The notes: generated from the letters alone by a model not told the origin. A DNA stretch of 64,000 bases from Amycolatopsis sp. WQ 127309 (GCF_023023025.1 NZ_CP095481.1:3348001-3412000), one strand, 5' to 3'; shown: positions 1 to 9,600, counted from the stretch's first letter. A program made the numbers and translations.

Positions 1-414
1 CAGCCCGGCCTGCACGCGACGATCGAGGTCGTCGTGCCGCGCGCGCCGTACGAAGCGGGCAAGGAAGAGCCGCGGTTCGACGACAAGCGCGGCCCGCGGT
101 GCTACGACGCGGACAACCTGCCGAAGCCGTTCCCCTCGGAGCCGCCGGACGGCGCCTTCAAGGACGGCACGATCCACCAGACCCCGCCGAAGACCGTCGG
201 TGAGGGCCTCAACCCGGCCAACTTCAAGGCCGACGCCACCGGCGGCAATGGGAGCGGCAGCGGTGCTGGTCAACTCGCCTACTCGACGGCGGAGCAGGGC
301 TTCCTGGCCGACCTGCTCGGCCCGCAGCTCGGCATGAACGCCGCGGACGTCCCCAGCTGGAGCGCGCTGCTCGTCGGCCCGCTGTACCGGGGCGCGGAGG
401 TGACGGTCAAGTGA
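1..414 (+). CDS. mceA: Mce family protein, MceA-type, 3' part only
   Basis: The reading frame is open from the first base, so the start lies outside the window; 137 C-terminal residues are visible. Position (first of the mce series), the motif VVVPRAPYEAGKEEP and the conserved Cys/Asp-rich stretch GPRCYDADNLPKPFP fit the tail of an MceA-type protein, which with MceB-F forms the periplasm-spanning tube of a lipid/sterol importer. The stop overlaps the GTG start of the next mce gene. The assignment to subtype A rests on gene order, because the MCE domain itself is upstream of the window. Confidence 0.85.
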   Translation, partial: QPGLHATIEVVVPRAPYEAGKEEPRFDDKRGPRCYDADNLPKPFPSEPPDGAFKDGTIHQTPPKTVGEGLNPANFKADATGGNGSGSGAGQLAYSTAEQGFLADLLGPQLGMNAADVPSWSALLVGPLYRGAEVTVK

Positions 415-1439
415 GGGGACTGCTCGCACCGCTGATCAAGCTCGGCGTCTTCGTGGTCGTCACCGTGCTGTTCACGACGATCCTCGGGATCAGCATCGCC
501 AACATCAACACGACCAGCACCAACGCCTACAAGGCGCGCTTCACCGACGCGACGCTCCTGCTGCCCAACGACGACGTCCGCATCGCCGGCGTCCGGGTCG
601 GGCAGGTCAAGGACGTCAAGATCGTCGACAAGCGCCAGGCCGAGGTCGAGTTCGAGGTCGACGCCGGCCGGCAGCTGCCGGCCGGGGTGACCGCGCAGAT
701 CAAGTTCCGCAACCTGGTCGGCCAGCGCTACGTCTCGCTCGGCGAGGGGGCCGACACCTCCGGCAGGACGCTCGGCCCCGGCGGCACCATCCCGCTGGAG
801 CGGACGCAGCCGGCGCTGGACCTGACCGAGCTGTTCAACGGCTTCAAGCCGCTGTTCACCGCACTCAACCCGGACGACGTCAACAAGCTCTCCTACGAGG
901 TCATCCAGGTCCTGCAGGGCGAGGGCGGCACCGTGGAGAGCCTGCTGTCGCACACCGCGTCGCTGGCCACCACGATCGCCGACAAGGACCAGGTCATCGG
1001 CCAGGTCATCGACAACCTCAACTCGGTGCTCGACACGGTCAACGCGCACACCCCGCAGCTCAACGACCTGATCGTGAAGCTGCAGCAGCTGGTGTCCGGG
1101 CTGGCCGCGGACCGCAAGCCGATCGGCGACGCGATCGAGAGCCTCGGCAACCTGGCCCAGACGACGTCCGGCCTGCTCGGCGAGGCCCGCGAACCGCTGA
1201 AGAACGACATCAGCGCGCTGGGCACGCTGACCGGCAAGCTCAACAAGAACGAGCCGGAGCTGGAGCACTTCATCCAGTTCCTGCCGGAGAAGGTCAGCAC
1301 GCTGACCCGCACCGCGGACTACGGCTCCTGGTTCAACTTCTACGCCTGCGAGTTCTCCGGGAGCGTCAGCTTGCCGCCACTGATCAACAACGTCGCGATC
1401 CCGCTGGTGCCCCTCAACCGGGAGAGGTGCACGGGATGA
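411..1439 (+). CDS. mceB: Mce family protein MceB
   Basis: 342 aa. One N-terminal membrane segment (about residues 8-30) is followed by an MCE domain (about 37-115, with the pattern DVRIAGVRVGQVKDV) and a long helical region rich in Asn/Asp/Leu, as in substrate-binding subunits of Mce lipid importers. The GTG start overlaps the previous stop (GTGA), giving translational coupling. The C-terminus carries the paired Cys region FYACEFSG...RERC typical of MceB-D members. Subtype is inferred from its second position in the operon. Confidence 0.9.
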   Translation: MRGLLAPLIKLGVFVVVTVLFTTILGISIANINTTSTNAYKARFTDATLLLPNDDVRIAGVRVGQVKDVKIVDKRQAEVEFEVDAGRQLPAGVTAQIKFRNLVGQRYVSLGEGADTSGRTLGPGGTIPLERTQPALDLTELFNGFKPLFTALNPDDVNKLSYEVIQVLQGEGGTVESLLSHTASLATTIADKDQVIGQVIDNLNSVLDTVNAHTPQLNDLIVKLQQLVSGLAADRKPIGDAIESLGNLAQTTSGLLGEAREPLKNDISALGTLTGKLNKNEPELEHFIQFLPEKVSTLTRTADYGSWFNFYACEFSGSVSLPPLINNVAIPLVPLNRERCTG

Positions 1440-2422
1440 AGTCCTTCCAGAAGCGCAACCCCGTCCCGATCGCGCTGGTCGGCATCGCCGTCCTCGCGCT
1501 GGCGTTCATCGCCGCGCTGAACTCCGAGGACCTGCCGGTGATCGGCGGCGGCACGACCTACACCGCCGAGTTCAGCGAGGCGTCCGGGCTGCAGACCGAC
1601 AACGACGTCCGGATCGCCGGCGTCAAGGTCGGCAAGATCAGCGACATCGAGCTCGACGGCGCGTCGGTGAAGGTCTCGTTCAAGGTCAAGGACGCCTGGC
1701 TGGGCGACCGGACGAGCGCCGCGATCAAGATCAAGACGCTGCTCGGGCAGAAGTACCTGTCGCTGGACCCGCAGGGCGAGGGCGCGCTGAACCCGGGCGC
1801 GGCCATCCCGCGGGACCGCACGATGGCCCCCTACGACGTCCTCGACGCCTTCCGTGGCCTCTCGCAGACCGTCGACGACATCGACACCAAGCAGCTGGCG
1901 CAGAGCTTCGACACCATCTCGGGGACCTTCGCCAACACGCCGCAGGACGTGAAGGGCGCGCTGTCGGGGCTGTCGAAGCTGTCCGACACGATCGCCTCGC
2001 GCGACAGCCAGCTGTCGAACCTGCTGGCCAACACCCGCGAGGTGTCGCAGACGCTCGTCGACCGCGACGCCGAGGTGCAGAAGCTGCTCACCGACGGCAA
2101 CGCGCTGCTCGGCGAGCTGGCCAAGCGCGAAGACGCGATCACGTCGCTGCTCAACGGCTCCCGCGAGCTGGCGACGCAGCTGCAGGGCTTGATCGACGAC
2201 AACGGCAAGCAGCTGGACCCGGTGCTCACCCAGCTCGACCAGCTGACGTCGATGCTGCAGCGCAACCAGGACGCGCTGGGCCAGGGCATCGCGAAGTTCG
2301 CGCCGTTCATCCGCGTCTTCACCAACACCATCGGCAACGGCCGCTGGTTCGACAACTACATCTGCGGCCTGGTCCTGCCGTCGTTCGGTCCGCTCAACGA
2401 AGAGGGGTGCTACACGAAATGA
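1436..2422 (+). CDS. mceC: Mce family protein MceC
   Basis: 328 aa from the ATG at 1436, chosen because it overlaps the upstream TGA (ATGA) and has GGAGAG nine bases upstream; an in-frame GTG at 1427 is a weaker option. N-terminal membrane anchor (about residues 8-28), MCE domain with NDVRIAGVKVGKISDI, then a long coiled helical part ending in WFDNYICG. It is the third subunit of the lipid/sterol Mce importer. Its close similarity in layout to the neighbouring genes shows they arose by tandem duplication. Confidence 0.9.
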   Translation: MKSFQKRNPVPIALVGIAVLALAFIAALNSEDLPVIGGGTTYTAEFSEASGLQTDNDVRIAGVKVGKISDIELDGASVKVSFKVKDAWLGDRTSAAIKIKTLLGQKYLSLDPQGEGALNPGAAIPRDRTMAPYDVLDAFRGLSQTVDDIDTKQLAQSFDTISGTFANTPQDVKGALSGLSKLSDTIASRDSQLSNLLANTREVSQTLVDRDAEVQKLLTDGNALLGELAKREDAITSLLNGSRELATQLQGLIDDNGKQLDPVLTQLDQLTSMLQRNQDALGQGIAKFAPFIRVFTNTIGNGRWFDNYICGLVLPSFGPLNEEGCYTK

Positions 2423-3603
2423 GTGACACCCGCTTCGGCCAGTCCCTGACCCGGGGCTTCACCATCGCGATCGTCCTCGCGCTCGTCGTCGCCGGCGGGA
2501 TCTGGTGGACGCTCAAGGACGCCGGCCGCAACCACCTGACCGCGTACTTCGCCGGCACCGTCGGCCTGTACGAGGGCAACAGCGTGCGGATGCTCGGCGT
2601 CGACATGGGCACGGTCACCAAGATCCAGCCCATGGGCAACCAGGTGAAGGTCGACTTCGAGTACGACCGCTCGGTCGCCGTCCCGGCCGACGCCAAGGCG
2701 CTGATCGTGGCGCCGTCGCTGGTGTCGGACCGCTACGTCCAGCTGGCCCCGGCCTACACCGGCGGCCCGCGGATCTCCGACGGCGCCGTCATCGGCCTCG
2801 ACCGCACCGAGGTGCCCCTCGAGGTCGACCAGCTCGCCGCCAGCCTGGCCAAGGTCAGCGAGACCCTCGGCCCCAACGGCGTCAACAAGCAGGGGTCGCT
2901 GTCGAACCTGCTGAACACCGCGGCGGCCAACGTCGACGGCAACGGCCAGGCCCTGCACGACACGATCACCAAGCTCGGCCAGGCGGCCGGCACGCTGGCC
3001 GGCAACAAGGACGACCTGTTCTCCACGGTCGAGAACCTCGGCAAGTTCTCGCAGTCGCTGGCCGACTCCGACAGCCAGGTCCGCACCTTCGAGGGCCAGC
3101 TCGCCGACGTTAGCGGCTACCTGGCGTCCGAAAAGGACAACCTGGCCGCGACCGTGCAGCAGCTGGGCACCACGCTCACCTCGGTGCAGGCGTTCATCGA
3201 CCAGAACCACGACCGGCTCAAGTCCAATGTGGACAAGCTGGCCGGCATCACCAACGTGCTCGTCGACCAGCGCAGCTCGCTCGCCGAGATCCTCGACGTC
3301 GCGCCGGTCGGCCTGAGCAACCTGGTCAACACCTACAACGGCGCGGCCGGCACGCTCGACGCCCGGCCGAACCTCAACGAGCTGACCCAGCCGCCGCTCG
3401 TGATGATCTGCCGGCTGCTCAAGCAGGTCGGCACCAGCAGCATCCCGGACGTGCTCGGCAACGCCTGCGAGAACATCGCCGGCGTGGTCGACAAGGCGAT
3501 CCCGCTGCCGTCCCTGGCGCAGACCCTGCAGGCCCTGCAGTCCGGTCAGCTGCCGCCCTTGCCGCTGCCCATCGCCGGGCAGCTCTTCGGAGGTGGCCAG
3601 TGA
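2419..3603 (+). CDS. mceD: Mce family protein MceD
   Basis: 394 aa from ATG 2419, which overlaps the mceC stop (ATGA). A membrane segment at about residues 10-30 precedes the MCE domain (GNSVRMLGVDMGTVTKI) and an extended helical tail; the C-terminus is Leu/Pro-rich (SLAQTLQALQSGQLPPLPLP), often seen in MceD. Expected to act as an envelope substrate-binding or tunnel subunit of the Mce complex. An in-frame GTG at 2407 lacks the coupling arrangement and was not chosen. Confidence 0.9.
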   Translation: MSDTRFGQSLTRGFTIAIVLALVVAGGIWWTLKDAGRNHLTAYFAGTVGLYEGNSVRMLGVDMGTVTKIQPMGNQVKVDFEYDRSVAVPADAKALIVAPSLVSDRYVQLAPAYTGGPRISDGAVIGLDRTEVPLEVDQLAASLAKVSETLGPNGVNKQGSLSNLLNTAAANVDGNGQALHDTITKLGQAAGTLAGNKDDLFSTVENLGKFSQSLADSDSQVRTFEGQLADVSGYLASEKDNLAATVQQLGTTLTSVQAFIDQNHDRLKSNVDKLAGITNVLVDQRSSLAEILDVAPVGLSNLVNTYNGAAGTLDARPNLNELTQPPLVMICRLLKQVGTSSIPDVLGNACENIAGVVDKAIPLPSLAQTLQALQSGQLPPLPLPIAGQLFGGGQ

Positions 3604-4784
3604 GGAAGCTGCTGACCGTCGGAACGCTGGTGACGGCGTCCGCGCTGGTGCTCACCGGCTGCTCGTTCAGGGGCATCTACGACCTGCCGCTGCCCGGCGG
3701 CGCCGACCTCGGCGACCACCCGTACACGGTGAACGTCGAGTTCCGGGACGTCCTCGACCTGACGCCGAAGGCGGGCGTGAAGGTCAACGAGGTGCCGGTC
3801 GGGCAGGTCGAGAACGTCGGCCTCACCAAGGACGGCTGGCACGCGCTGGTGACGCTCAAGGTCAACGGCGACGTCAAGCTGCCGGCCAACGCGCTGGCCA
3901 ACGTGAAGCAGTCCAGCCTGCTCGGCGAGAAGTACGTCGAGCTGGCCTCGCCCGGTGACGACCAGGCCCAGGGCAAGCTCGCCGACAACGCGACGATCCC
4001 GCTGGCCCGGACGAACCGCAGCGTCGAGGTCGAAGAGCTGCTCGGCGCGCTGTCCCTGCTGCTCAACGGCGGTGGTGTCGACCAGCTCAACACCATCACC
4101 AAGGAGCTCAACAACGCGACGTCGGGCCGCGAGCCGGACATCAAGGCGCTGCTGGACAACGCGAACCTGCTGGTCACCAACCTGGACAACCAGTCGAAGA
4201 ACATCACCCGCGCCCTCGACGGGCTCAACCGGCTCTCCTCGACGCTCAACGACCAGAAGGACAAGCTGGTCGGCGCGGTCGACAACCTCGGGCCCGGCCT
4301 CGGCGTGCTCGAGTCGCAGCGCGGCCAGCTCGTCACGATGCTCAACGCGCTGAACAACCTCTCCGGCGTGGCCACCGAGACGGTGAACGCGTCGCAGAAG
4401 GACCTCGTCGCCGACCTGAAGGCGCTGACGCCGACGCTGCAGAAGCTCGGCGAGGCGGGCAACGACCTGCCGAAGGCGCTGCAGATCCTGCTGACGTTCC
4501 CGTTCAGCGACCAGGCCGTCAACGGCGTCAAGGGCGACTACTTCAACCTGTACGCCAAGGTGGACCTGAACCTGCAGAACATCGTCAGCAACCTGGGCAA
4601 CAGCCGGCAGAACATCCTGAACGGGCAGCTCCCGCTCCCGGGCCTGACCGGTGGCGTCGAGGGCACGCCCGCCAACCAGCCGCCGCCGCTGCCGATCCCC
4701 GGTGACAGCGGTCAGCCGGGCCAACCCGGGAAGTCGTCCGGGCTGTCCGGGCTCTTCGGTCTCCTGTCGGGAGGTAACGGCTGA
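3600..4784 (+). CDS. mceE: Mce family lipoprotein MceE (LprK-like)
   Basis: 394 aa. The signal peptide ends in the lipobox LTGC (Cys21), so the mature protein is a lipoprotein. MceE is the usual lipoprotein member (LprK in mycobacteria), which supports the subtype order A-F here. The MCE domain (VKVNEVPVGQVENV) follows at about residues 40-120, then Asn/Leu-rich helices and a Pro/Gly-rich tail. The GTG start overlaps the mceD stop. It probably anchors the Mce tunnel to the outer leaflet of the inner membrane. Confidence 0.92.
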   Translation: MRKLLTVGTLVTASALVLTGCSFRGIYDLPLPGGADLGDHPYTVNVEFRDVLDLTPKAGVKVNEVPVGQVENVGLTKDGWHALVTLKVNGDVKLPANALANVKQSSLLGEKYVELASPGDDQAQGKLADNATIPLARTNRSVEVEELLGALSLLLNGGGVDQLNTITKELNNATSGREPDIKALLDNANLLVTNLDNQSKNITRALDGLNRLSSTLNDQKDKLVGAVDNLGPGLGVLESQRGQLVTMLNALNNLSGVATETVNASQKDLVADLKALTPTLQKLGEAGNDLPKALQILLTFPFSDQAVNGVKGDYFNLYAKVDLNLQNIVSNLGNSRQNILNGQLPLPGLTGGVEGTPANQPPPLPIPGDSGQPGQPGKSSGLSGLFGLLSGGNG

Positions 4785-6049
4785 TGCTGGTGCGCAGGAC
4801 GAGGTTCCAGCTGGTCGCGTTCGCGATCATCTCGATCGCCGCCATCGTGTACGCGCTGATCCGGTTCGCCGGGCTCGGCACGGTGTTCGGCAACAGCGGT
4901 TACACGGTGAAGCTCGAGCTCAACGAGTCGGGCGGCATCTTCACCAACGCCGAGGTCACCTACCGCGGCTTCAACGTCGGCCGGGTGGGGGAGCTGCGGC
5001 TCACCCAGACCGGCCTGGAGGCGGACCTCGACATCGACCCGTCGGCGCCGCAGGTCCCCGCGGACCTCGACGCCGTCGTCGCCAACCGCTCGGCCGTCGG
5101 TGAGCAGTACGTCGACCTGCGGCCCAAGGGCGACAAGGGCCCGTACCTCGCGGCCGGCTCGGTCATCCCGGCCAGCAAGACGACCACCCCGGTCAGCACC
5201 GACCGGCTGATCGGCGACCTCGACTCACTCGCGGCGTCGGTCCCGGTCGACTCGCTGCGCACGGTCGTCGACGAGTCCTACGACGCCTTCCAGGGCACCG
5301 GTGGCGACCTGCAGAAGCTGCTCGACACCGCGCGCAGCTTCACCACGACGGCGCAGCAGTACCTGCCGCAGACGATCCAGCTGCTCGACGCCGGCGGCCA
5401 GGTGCTGGACACGCAGAACGACGAGGCGCAGAACTTCGCGTCGTTCAGCAAGAGCCTCAACGAGCTCACCGGCACCCTGAAGAACTCCGACGGCGACCTG
5501 CGCAAGCTCATCGGCATCACGCCGCAGGTGGCGTCGCAGATCAGCCAGGTGCTGGCCGAGTCCGGCCCCGGCCTGGGCGCGCTGACGGCGAACCTGCTCA
5601 CCACGGCCAACCTGACCGTGACCCGGCTCGACGGCATCGAGCAGGGCCTGGTGACCTACCCGGCGCTGGCCGGCGCGGCCAGCAGCGTGGCGCCGGGTGA
5701 CGGCACCGCGCACCTCGGGCTGGTGCTCAACCTCTTCAACCCGCCGGCCTGCACCAAGGGCTACATCCCGTACCAGCAGTACCGGACGGGGGCCGACCTT
5801 TCGGCGAAGCCGGCGAAGGAAGACGCGTACTGTGCCGAACCGAAGGGCAGCCCGATCAACGTGCGCGGCGCGCAGAACGCCCCGTACAACGGGGTGCCGG
5901 TGGCGCCGAGCAACAGCGACGTCGCGGCGAACGCGAACCGGCCGGCCGACGAGCTGGCCGAGGAGCGGAACACGCGGGGCGTGCCCGGCATCATCGGCAG
6001 CCCCGGCGTCAGCCTCAACAGCCTGGGTTCGCTGCTCGGGCTCGCCTGA
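4784..6049 (+). CDS. mceF: Mce family protein MceF
   Basis: 421 aa. It begins at an ATG sharing one base with the mceE stop (TGATG). N-terminal membrane segment at about residues 8-28, MCE domain with NAEVTYRGFNVGRVGEL, helical region, and a long C-terminal tail with several Cys (PPACTKGYIPYQQY) typical of MceF. It is the last MCE subunit of the operon. A gap of 36 bases separates it from two Mce-associated genes that continue in the same direction. Confidence 0.9.
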   Translation: MLVRRTRFQLVAFAIISIAAIVYALIRFAGLGTVFGNSGYTVKLELNESGGIFTNAEVTYRGFNVGRVGELRLTQTGLEADLDIDPSAPQVPADLDAVVANRSAVGEQYVDLRPKGDKGPYLAAGSVIPASKTTTPVSTDRLIGDLDSLAASVPVDSLRTVVDESYDAFQGTGGDLQKLLDTARSFTTTAQQYLPQTIQLLDAGGQVLDTQNDEAQNFASFSKSLNELTGTLKNSDGDLRKLIGITPQVASQISQVLAESGPGLGALTANLLTTANLTVTRLDGIEQGLVTYPALAGAASSVAPGDGTAHLGLVLNLFNPPACTKGYIPYQQYRTGADLSAKPAKEDAYCAEPKGSPINVRGAQNAPYNGVPVAPSNSDVAANANRPADELAEERNTRGVPGIIGSPGVSLNSLGSLLGLA

Positions 6050-6085
6050 CGCGGACTTGATGACCGTTACCTACCCTGGAGTGCT

Positions 6086-6685
6086 ATGAGTTCGGACGAG
6101 CGGGCCGCCGTCGCGGTGGCGGAGCCCGAAGAGGAAGCCGGGGCGTCTTCGGCGGCGTCGTCGCCGAACGAGTCCTCCTCGCGGATCCTGGTGCTCGGGG
6201 CCGCGGCGCTGGCCCTGGCCGCGCTGATCGCCGCCGCGCTCTTCGGGATCCAGTGGTGGGCGGCCGCGTCCGACTCCAACGCCGGGCTGGCCGCCTCGCG
6301 CGAAGCCGTCGTCAAGGCGGGCACCAACGCGCTGAAGGCCTACACCGAGGTCGATTACCAGGACCTGGACGGCTTCTTCGCCCGGCAGAAGTCCGTCTCG
6401 GACGCCACGATGTCGCAGCAGATCGACCAGTCGGCGCCGACGTTCCGCAAGGCCCTCTCGGACGCCAAGACCAAGGTCACCACCGACGTCCAGGACATCG
6501 CCGTCGAGGAGCTCGACGACCACGAAGGCAAGGCCAGCTTCCTCGCCGCGATCGCCACGACCGTCACTCAGGGGGACAAGAGCAGCGCGAAGCCGCTGCG
6601 CCTCGAAGTGTCGATGACCCGCGTGGGCGACGACTGGAAGCTGTCCGGCATCGACAGCGTCCCCCTCGTCGCGGCCGGCCAGTAG
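6086..6685 (+). CDS. Mce-associated membrane protein 1
   Basis: 199 aa. An acidic, Ala/Ser-rich cytoplasmic start (residues 1-30) is followed by one membrane segment (about 34-57) and an extracytoplasmic domain of about 140 residues ending in a VGDDWKLSGIDSVPLV motif. This architecture matches the Mas proteins encoded after mce genes, which stabilise or assist the Mce complex. The ATG at 6086 follows CTGGAG at a usable distance. Function is inferred from family layout and position. Confidence 0.8.
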   Translation: MSSDERAAVAVAEPEEEAGASSAASSPNESSSRILVLGAAALALAALIAAALFGIQWWAAASDSNAGLAASREAVVKAGTNALKAYTEVDYQDLDGFFARQKSVSDATMSQQIDQSAPTFRKALSDAKTKVTTDVQDIAVEELDDHEGKASFLAAIATTVTQGDKSSAKPLRLEVSMTRVGDDWKLSGIDSVPLVAAGQ

Positions 6686-6708
6686 AGCGTCACCCAGAAG
6701 GAGCTGTA

Positions 6709-7779
6709 GTGCCCCCCTCCCGCCGCCAGCCGCCCCGCAGCACCCCGCCGGTGCGCCGGCCCCGCGTGGCCGGGCTGCGCAAGCCCTCGACGGACGAGTC
6801 GCCCGCCGAACGGACCGGCCAGCTTCCCGCCGTGCCCGAGTCCGCTTCGCCGCCGGCCGAGACGCGCAAGCCGCGGCCGCGCCCGGCACCGCGGCCGGTG
6901 CCCCGGCCCGTGGCGAAGCCGGCCGCCGAGGAGCCGTTCGAAGCGCCCGGTGGCTTCGCCACGGCGCCCGCCGAGGACACCGCCGTGTTCGCCGCGATCG
7001 GCACCGACGAGGACCCGAAGGTCGACGCGCTCACGGGTGAGCCGGCAGCTCCCGCGGACGCGGACACCGACGTCGAGGCCGAGCCGGTCCGGCCGGCGCC
7101 GCGGCGGAAGAAGCGCGACACCGGGATCGCGAAGCCGACCGAGGTCGACGAGGTCCCCGAGGAGTCCGCCGACAAGCCGGCGGGGCTCGCGACGTCCCGC
7201 GCGCAGCGGCCGTACCTCGTGGCCGGCGCGCTGGTGCTCGTCGCGCTGGTCCTGGGCGGGCTGGCGTTCTGGTTCAAGTCGGAAGAGGTCCAGGTCTCGA
7301 ACGCGACCAGCAACACGGCGCTGCTGGACGTCGCGAAGACCGCGCAGGTGAAGGACGCCGTCTCGAAGGCGGCCGAGTCCCTGTTCTCCTACGACTTCAA
7401 CAACATCAAGAAGACCGAGGACGCGGCGAACGACCTGCTCGCCAACGACGACGTCCGGAACAAGTACAACTCGCTGATGGGCGAGGTGAAGCGGCTCGCG
7501 CCGGCCCAGAAGATGATCGTCACGTGCAAGGTCACCCGCGCCGCGGTGATCATGCTCAACGACGACCTGGCGAAGGTGATGGTCTTCGTCGACCAGACCT
7601 CGACCCGCACGGACACGAAGAAGACGACCGCCGGCACCGCGCAGCTCCACCTGAACGCCCAGCTCCAGGGCGACAAGTGGAAGATCACGGACATGGACAC
7701 GTACAACGCGCCCAAGGTCCCGGCTGCGACCGCGGCGCCGTCATCGTCGGCCCCGGCTTCGCCCTCCCCGACGAAGTGA
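6709..7779 (+). CDS. Mce-associated membrane protein 2 with Pro/Arg-rich N-terminal tail
   Basis: 356 aa from GTG 6709, preceded by AAGGAG at 6698-6703. About 165 disordered residues rich in Pro, Arg, Ala and Glu come first, then one membrane segment (about 169-188), then a domain like that of the preceding gene, with a central VTCKVTRAAVIML region and GDKWKITDMDTYNAP near the end. It is a second Mas-type protein, probably a paralogue of its neighbour. The very long cytoplasmic tail may contact the ATPase or cytoplasmic partners; that is inference. Confidence 0.78.
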   Translation: MPPSRRQPPRSTPPVRRPRVAGLRKPSTDESPAERTGQLPAVPESASPPAETRKPRPRPAPRPVPRPVAKPAAEEPFEAPGGFATAPAEDTAVFAAIGTDEDPKVDALTGEPAAPADADTDVEAEPVRPAPRRKKRDTGIAKPTEVDEVPEESADKPAGLATSRAQRPYLVAGALVLVALVLGGLAFWFKSEEVQVSNATSNTALLDVAKTAQVKDAVSKAAESLFSYDFNNIKKTEDAANDLLANDDVRNKYNSLMGEVKRLAPAQKMIVTCKVTRAAVIMLNDDLAKVMVFVDQTSTRTDTKKTTAGTAQLHLNAQLQGDKWKITDMDTYNAPKVPAATAAPSSSAPASPSPTK

Positions 7780-7867
7780 AGCCGCCGGGCGACAGGCGCT
7801 GCCGCTCGTCGATCCCGGGGCGCCGGCGGTGCGCAGCGGGCGGTAGTCCCGCCGCTACGGTGGGCCG

Positions 7868-8734
7868 ATGGGATTCGAGCAGGCGCACGCCAGCCTCGTC
7901 GGCCTAGCGGTCGGTGACGCCTTCGGTGCGCAGATCCTCCTGCCCGGCGACCACCCGGACGTCGCCGGCCGGCGGCTGCCGGCCGCGCCGTGGACCTGGA
8001 CCGACGACACCGAGATGGCGTGTTCGATCGTCGCCGTCCTGGCGCGGCACGGCCACCTCGACCAGGACGCCCTCGCCGCCTCGTTCGCCGAGCACTTCGA
8101 CCCCGGCCGCGGTTACGGCCCCGGGGCGGAGTGGCGCCTGACCCGGATCAAGGCCGGGCAGCCGTGGCCGGAGGTCGCCGAGCGCGACGGCCGCGGCTCC
8201 TGGGGCAACGGCGGCGCGATGCGCGTGGCCCCGCTGGGCGCGTGGTTCTGCGACCAGCTGCCGCAGGCGCTGCGCCAGGCCGAGCTGTCCGCGGTGGTCA
8301 CGCACTCGCACTTCGAAGGCGTCGCGGGCGCGGTGGCCGTCGCGGCGGCGGCCGCGCTGCGGGCCGCGTCACCCGGACTGGCCGGCGCGGACCTGCTGGA
8401 CGAGGTGATCCCGCTGGTCCCGCCCGGCCGGGTGCGCGACGGGCTGACGTGGGCCCTGAAGTTCTCCGACGCCCGTGAGGCGGCCGCCAAGCTGGGCACG
8501 GGCCGCGAGACGGCCGCGCACGACACGGTCCCGCTGGCCCTGTGGATCGCGGCCCGCTTCGGCGACAACTTCACCGACGCCCTCTGGACGGCGGCCCAGG
8601 TGGCCGAGGACGTCGACACGGTGTCGGCCATCGTGGGCGGCGTCCTGGCCGCGGACGGCACGCCGATCCCGGACCAGTGGCTGGAGGCGTGCGAACCGCT
8701 GCCGGAGTGGGTCGGCCTCTCCGGCCGCCCCTGA
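7868..8734 (+). CDS. ADP-ribosylglycohydrolase family protein
   Basis: 288 aa. Residues 45-47 (TDD in WTDDTEM) and Asp248/Asp250 (EDVDTVSAIVGG) are the metal-ligand motifs of the DraG/ARH fold, which removes ADP-ribose from proteins or small molecules with two Mg ions. The conserved block SWGNGGAMRVAPLG is at about 111-125. The gene stands alone downstream of the mce operon. Its last 50 bases and stop codon are the source of a decayed tandem repeat array that follows. Substrate cannot be told from sequence. Confidence 0.88.
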   Translation: MGFEQAHASLVGLAVGDAFGAQILLPGDHPDVAGRRLPAAPWTWTDDTEMACSIVAVLARHGHLDQDALAASFAEHFDPGRGYGPGAEWRLTRIKAGQPWPEVAERDGRGSWGNGGAMRVAPLGAWFCDQLPQALRQAELSAVVTHSHFEGVAGAVAVAAAAALRAASPGLAGADLLDEVIPLVPPGRVRDGLTWALKFSDAREAAAKLGTGRETAAHDTVPLALWIAARFGDNFTDALWTAAQVAEDVDTVSAIVGGVLAADGTPIPDQWLEACEPLPEWVGLSGRP

Positions 8735-9020
8735 GCGGCTCGACGCGCCCCGGCTGACGGCGCTCGGTGCCTCTCGAGGCGTGCGAGCTGCTGCCGACGT
8801 GGGTCCGGCTCTCCGGCCGGGCTTGAGCGGTCGACACGCCCGGCTGACGGCGCTCGGCGCCCCCGGAAGATGCGAGCCGCTGCCGACGTGGGTCGGCTCG
8901 CCGGCTGGCCCTGAGCGGCCCGACACGCCCGGCTGACGGCGCTCGGCGCCCCCAACGAGCCGACTCGGGTCCGGCTCACCGGCCGGGTCCGAGCGCCCCG
9001 GCACGACCGGTCGACGGCCC
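8681..9020 (+). repeat. Degenerate tandem array of about 90 bp units derived from the preceding gene's 3' end
   Basis: Unit 1 begins inside the ADP-ribosylglycohydrolase gene at about 8681 and includes its stop. Units 2 and 3 begin at about 8773 and 8862, and a shortened fourth at about 8950. Shared blocks in order are TGCGAGCYGCTGCCGACGTG, CTCCGGCCGG, TGAGCGG, and CGGCTGACGGCGCTCGG. Offsets of 92 and 89 bases are not multiples of three, and each unit repeats the stop-codon context, so units 2-4 are not coding continuations. The array probably grew by tandem duplication and then drifted. Confidence 0.8.
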
Positions 9021-9600
9021 CGGAGGACCGGTGGGCGAGCTGTGACCCGCCCGAGTCACTCCGCTCGCCCCGCCGGACCCGTCTCGGCGGCCCTCAGCGA
9101 CCTCCAGCACCCCTGTCGCCGACGGCTCCAGCCGACCGGACCACCAAGCCCCGCGGAGGCGCCGGGAAGCCCCGGGAAGAGCCCGGACGGGCCGGGGCGG
9201 GCGGGACTCCTGGTGCGGGTGTGACGTCGCCCCCGCAGGGCGTCAACCGCTCACGCAAACCGCCGCGACACGCCACCGATGGCGGAACCCGGGGCCGTCC
9301 GAAGTGGTCCGGAACGCCGGCCGCACGGTACAAGAACTCGGCAAACCCGCAGGTCCAGCGGACAGTGGTGGCGCTACTGGCCGGTAGCTGGGAGGATGTT
9401 CGGCCGCTCACGCTCCGCAGACCTACTTCCACGCTGCGCCAACCGGCGGGACCCCCGTGTGGCATCTTGACTCTCGCGCCCGGTGGGTTCACGCTTACTC
9501 CCGACGGCGAAACCGGCAGCCCTTGCGGGAGGGACAACCGGGTCGCCTGGAGGCATACCTGAAGACGTCGCGAAGCAGGCTGGGCCCCATCGGGAGCGCC
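9021..9600. other. Long non-coding stretch upstream of rpoB
   Basis: No convincing gene is seen. The few short open frames lack a ribosome site and coding character. Local composition is less GC-skewed than in the neighbouring genes. Unlike many bacteria, no rplJ-rplL pair lies in front of rpoB in this window; the next upstream gene is the ADP-ribosylglycohydrolase. The 3' part of the region contains the likely rpoB promoter listed separately. Confidence 0.5.

Noticed and set aside
8681..9020. CRISPR-like reading of the repeat array
   Set aside because: Units are directly adjacent and degenerate over their whole length, with no alternation of constant repeats and unique spacers, and they derive from the neighbouring gene.
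9221..9562. 113-codon open frame upstream of rpoB
   Set aside because: Poor third-position GC bias, no ribosome site, and residue composition typical of random translation.
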